A stretch of DNA of 64,000 bases from Lactarius indigo (Eukaryota; Basidiomycota; Agaricomycetes; Russulales; Russulaceae): assembly GCA_025766275.1 (NCBI GenBank), contig JAFKAC010000010.1:1984001-2048000 (forward strand). The letters run 5' to 3'. Under the pieces are notes generated by a model. That model was not told the DNA's origin. It ran no database searches and worked only from the letters and a program-made list of their open reading frames with translations. This document shows, piece after piece, positions 61,221 through 64,000 of the stretch. Every line of letters begins with the position of its first letter. The stretch's first letter is position 1. Made by a program: the position numbers and the translations under genes.

Positions 61221-64000
61221 ATGTCTAGAAAAACCCGGAGAAGAAATAAACCTCAAGGCGCCGACCTTGAGGCTCAGCCCGAGGATGAAGGTATGCATTA
61301 CAATCTGACTTATACTCTCCGTTCACCCACCTTCCATACAAAGAGGTCGGACAGGAAGAGGTTTCGGGAACCACTGGAAGTGACACACAAGTGGAAGCAG
61401 TCGGTGAAGCTCAGGCCGTCTCCGCTTTGTCGCAGGCGGAGGCTCCGAAAGGCGCGCCCTCCATCTTCGGTGAGCATAGCACATAATTCCTAGTACCCTA
61501 GTAACTTCAGGACCTAATACGTTAAGAACTTACAGGCGAACTTGATCAACCTGGTGACGATGACGGAACTCCTGACGACGACACCGTTCCACCAATGCCT
61601 CCCGGAATGCCCCGCATGATCGGGGATTTCGATGACAATGCCAATGCCTTGTGGTCCCTTCATGCGAAGGAAGCAATGAGCCACGACGAAGCCCGCATCC
61701 AATCCCTCAAAGGCGATATGGACGGCACCCTCATATTCGTACGTGTTTATGTTTTCCGCCATCATTGCCTACTACCCCGAGCTCATGCCCTGTCGTCCAG
61801 GCCGGTTTTTTCTCTGTCGCTCTTACTTCCTTTCTCGTCGACAAGATTCACAACCTTCAATCCGACCCAGCCCAGCAGATGGTCTACTACCAGCAACAGA
61901 ACGTCGCACTACTCGCTCAGATCTCCCAGCAGGTCTCCTCCATCGCACCACAGGTCCCCATCTCGTCCACTGCGCCTCCACCATACGTTTTCACCCTAAA
62001 CCCTTCTGATGTCCGGGTCAACGCTTTCTGGTTTATGAGTCTCGTGTTCAGCATAACCGCCGCGCTCCTTGCAACTCTCGTCCAACAATGGATACGCGAC
62101 TACATGCACGTGTTCCAGCGGTACAACAACCCCCTGAAGAGTGCCCGACTGCGCCAATATCTATATGAAGGCGCGGAGGGATGGTATATGCCTGTGGTCG
62201 CGGAATCTGTTCCAGGCCTCGTCCATGTTTCCCTCTTCTTATTCTTCGTAGGCCTCGGTGACTCACTGCTCAATGTAAACACCACCGTCGGTGTCACCAC
62301 TATCGTCCCGATCGCTATTTGCGGGTTACTTTACGTGTTCAGCATGTTTGCTCCGGTCATCCAACCGCAATCTCCATTTCGAAACCCGTTCTCCGGCCTG
62401 ATATGGTATCTGAGGCAGAAGGTGCACCCGCGAAGCTACTTGGATCGCGCGTCCGGTGGCTCCGTCAAGGCTGTGAGCTCGAACATATCACAAGGTCAGA
62501 TGCAACTGGCGATGGAAGAGAATGATGAACGCAAAGATCGCGACGTTCGGGCAATCCGGTGGCTCATTGATAGTCGGACGGAAGACGACGAGATGGAATC
62601 ACTCGTAACGGCTATACCTGGTGCTTTTACCTCTCAATGGGGAATCGACGTATGGAGAAAGGCTTCTCAAGCAGTGCAGTATCAAGGTACAAACGTCCGG
62701 CCAAACGACCCTACAGTTACACCGCAGAATGACGAAGATCTTAGCCTATCCGTTCTACCTCATCGCCGTTCCCTACTTTTCCAACGCACCAACCATCCTC
62801 TCCGCCTCCTCGAACCCGCGAGTGGCACCTCTCGAGATGTGGCGGGGATACGGTCAATCCCTCGCCTTCTTAGTGATGGCCAGCTCCCCGATGATCTCGA
62901 TCGACACGGAGATGTTGCCAATGCTCTCTGCAAGCGTCTACGACATCTGGTTGCCACGTGCGATAACTACGGCATCTTTGCAGACAAGGAATCGTGGTAC
63001 AAGCGTGCGCGTGGATGCGTCGGAACGGTGGCGTCACTCGTGATCATTGCCAATATTAAACTGGAGATGTTCGGAGATCTTAGAAAGCTACTCCATCCAC
63101 TCTACGAATCAATCGAGCGTTACCACATAGCACCGGGATCTGACGGGTTATTCGTTGTACGCTTGGACTGCCTATCCTTGGTGGTCGTCAATCGAGGAAT
63201 GTTAAACCATGACGGGACCAAACTGGATGCGCGTAATGCTATCGAGCATCTTTCACGGTTCGGAACGGAAGATGGTGGCGAGCAAATTAACGATGGAGAT
63301 GTCGACGAAAATGCGCTCAAGAACGCCCGAACGATCGACGATTATTTCGAGACCGCGAGGCAATTTTGTGTTTCTCGACTGCGTGGGGTATTCAGACCCT
63401 CAGAAGAAGGAGCGACGGAAGAGCAGGTGAAAGAGGTCCTGACACGCGATCACGAGGACGACATCTCCGAGCTCGAACGCATCGCTCCCGCCACGAGCCA
63501 TATAGTGGACATTGATGAGCAAATATTCAAGATCAATGATTCTGTCTCTTCTTACGCTGAAGGTTTGATTTTGAACTTACATGGCGTATATTTCGACGAT
63601 TTCGAGCGGACTGAAATCATGAAGCCGAACCAATTCTTCAATCCATCCTTCGACAGGCCGACATTCTTACCCCAGTTCGTATATCTCCACCAACGCCTTC
63701 GGTTTTTGTGCTCTTATTCTTCCAAATTACGCGACATCATCGACGGACGAGGTAATGGCGCCTACAAAGAGACGCTCGAGAGCTTGGGGATATTGTGGAG
63801 CGAGTTGAACAACCCTCATCGCAATTGGACGGGCGTTCGTAGACGACATCTGATGGAACGACAACTATATCGCCTGCAAGACTTCCGTGACGGCGGTGGC
63901 TTCGGATATTTTGTTGAATATTTTTTCCTCGTGACCCAACAACATTTATACATACCGTTGTCGCCTAAAGCTCGCTCTTTCTTGGTTGTCGGAACGTTCA
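61221..64000 (+). CDS. DUF6535 membrane protein, copy 8 (open, cut by window end)
   Basis: Exons 61221-61290, 61344-61469, 61536-61738 and 61801 to beyond 64000. The first three exons sum to 399 nt, so the frame enters exon 4 correctly and stays open for over 730 codons. It starts MSRKTRRRNKPQGADLEAQP; exon 2 is shorter than in the other copies by an in-frame deletion. The membrane module begins AGFFSVALTSFLVDKI and ends PIAICGLLYVFSMFAP. The C-terminal half is very close to copy 6 (YFDDFERTEIMKPNQFFNP, RRRHLMERQLYRLQDFRDGG). The last visible residues are SPKARSFLVVGTF, so about 130 residues lie outside. It looks functional in the visible part. Confidence 0.82.

Noticed and set aside
25250..62300. 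Recurring 60-72 codon minus-strand frames with RPGTDSATTGIYHP in every DUF6535 copy
   Set aside because: They are the antisense shadow of the strongly conserved membrane module; repetition reflects gene duplication, not a second gene.
24352..64000. CRISPR-like or phage-like array
   Set aside because: The repeats are multi-kilobase eukaryotic genes with introns; no short spaced repeats are present.

Overview
The window is nuclear DNA of a filamentous basidiomycete, most likely an agaricomycete. Genes are cut by many 45-65 nt GT-AG introns, several with tiny exons. They encode a polyporopepsin-type aspartic protease, a nine-exon beta-tubulin, a DUF3433 membrane protein, and many copies of DUF6535, which I know only from Basidiomycota. 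The species cannot be named from the sequence. Every intact gene model given here was assembled by eye from exon frames and splice sites and closes without a frame break.

Positions 1-15.1 kb hold ordinary single-copy-style genes on the + strand. They are the 3' part of one aspartic protease, a complete tandem paralogue (403 aa), an EamA/DMT (SLC35-like) transporter (385 aa, 12 exons), a DUF3433-like membrane protein (651 aa, 15 exons) and beta-tubulin (445 aa, with a probable 5'-UTR intron). A frameshifted PIF1/Helitron-type helicase C-terminus lies at 16-16.8 kb.

From 17.6 kb to the end is an accessory array. It has eight DUF6535 loci. Three are intact (41.6, 47.2 and 55.4 kb), one is open but cut by the window end (61.2 kb), and four are pseudogenes. 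A ninth copy is left only as a 3' scrap. Between the DUF6535 loci lie convergent, minus-strand copies of a questin-oxidase-family (DUF4243) gene. Only the copy at 21.6-23.4 kb is intact (539 aa). The other seven are pseudogenes or short remnants, still recognisable by one shared motif. Two copies of an MFS drug/metabolite transporter are also in the array: an intact one (485 aa, 51.1-52.8 kb) and one broken by single-base insertions (38.5-40.3 kb).

The repeating layout is questin oxidase (-) back to back with DUF6535 (+). This suggests a segmental duplication unit under birth-and-death evolution, with the DUF6535 part kept and the oxidase part mostly lost. What the DUF6535 proteins do is unknown. 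A rapidly duplicating membrane family with a nearly constant membrane module and a variable C-terminal half is the most interesting feature of the window.
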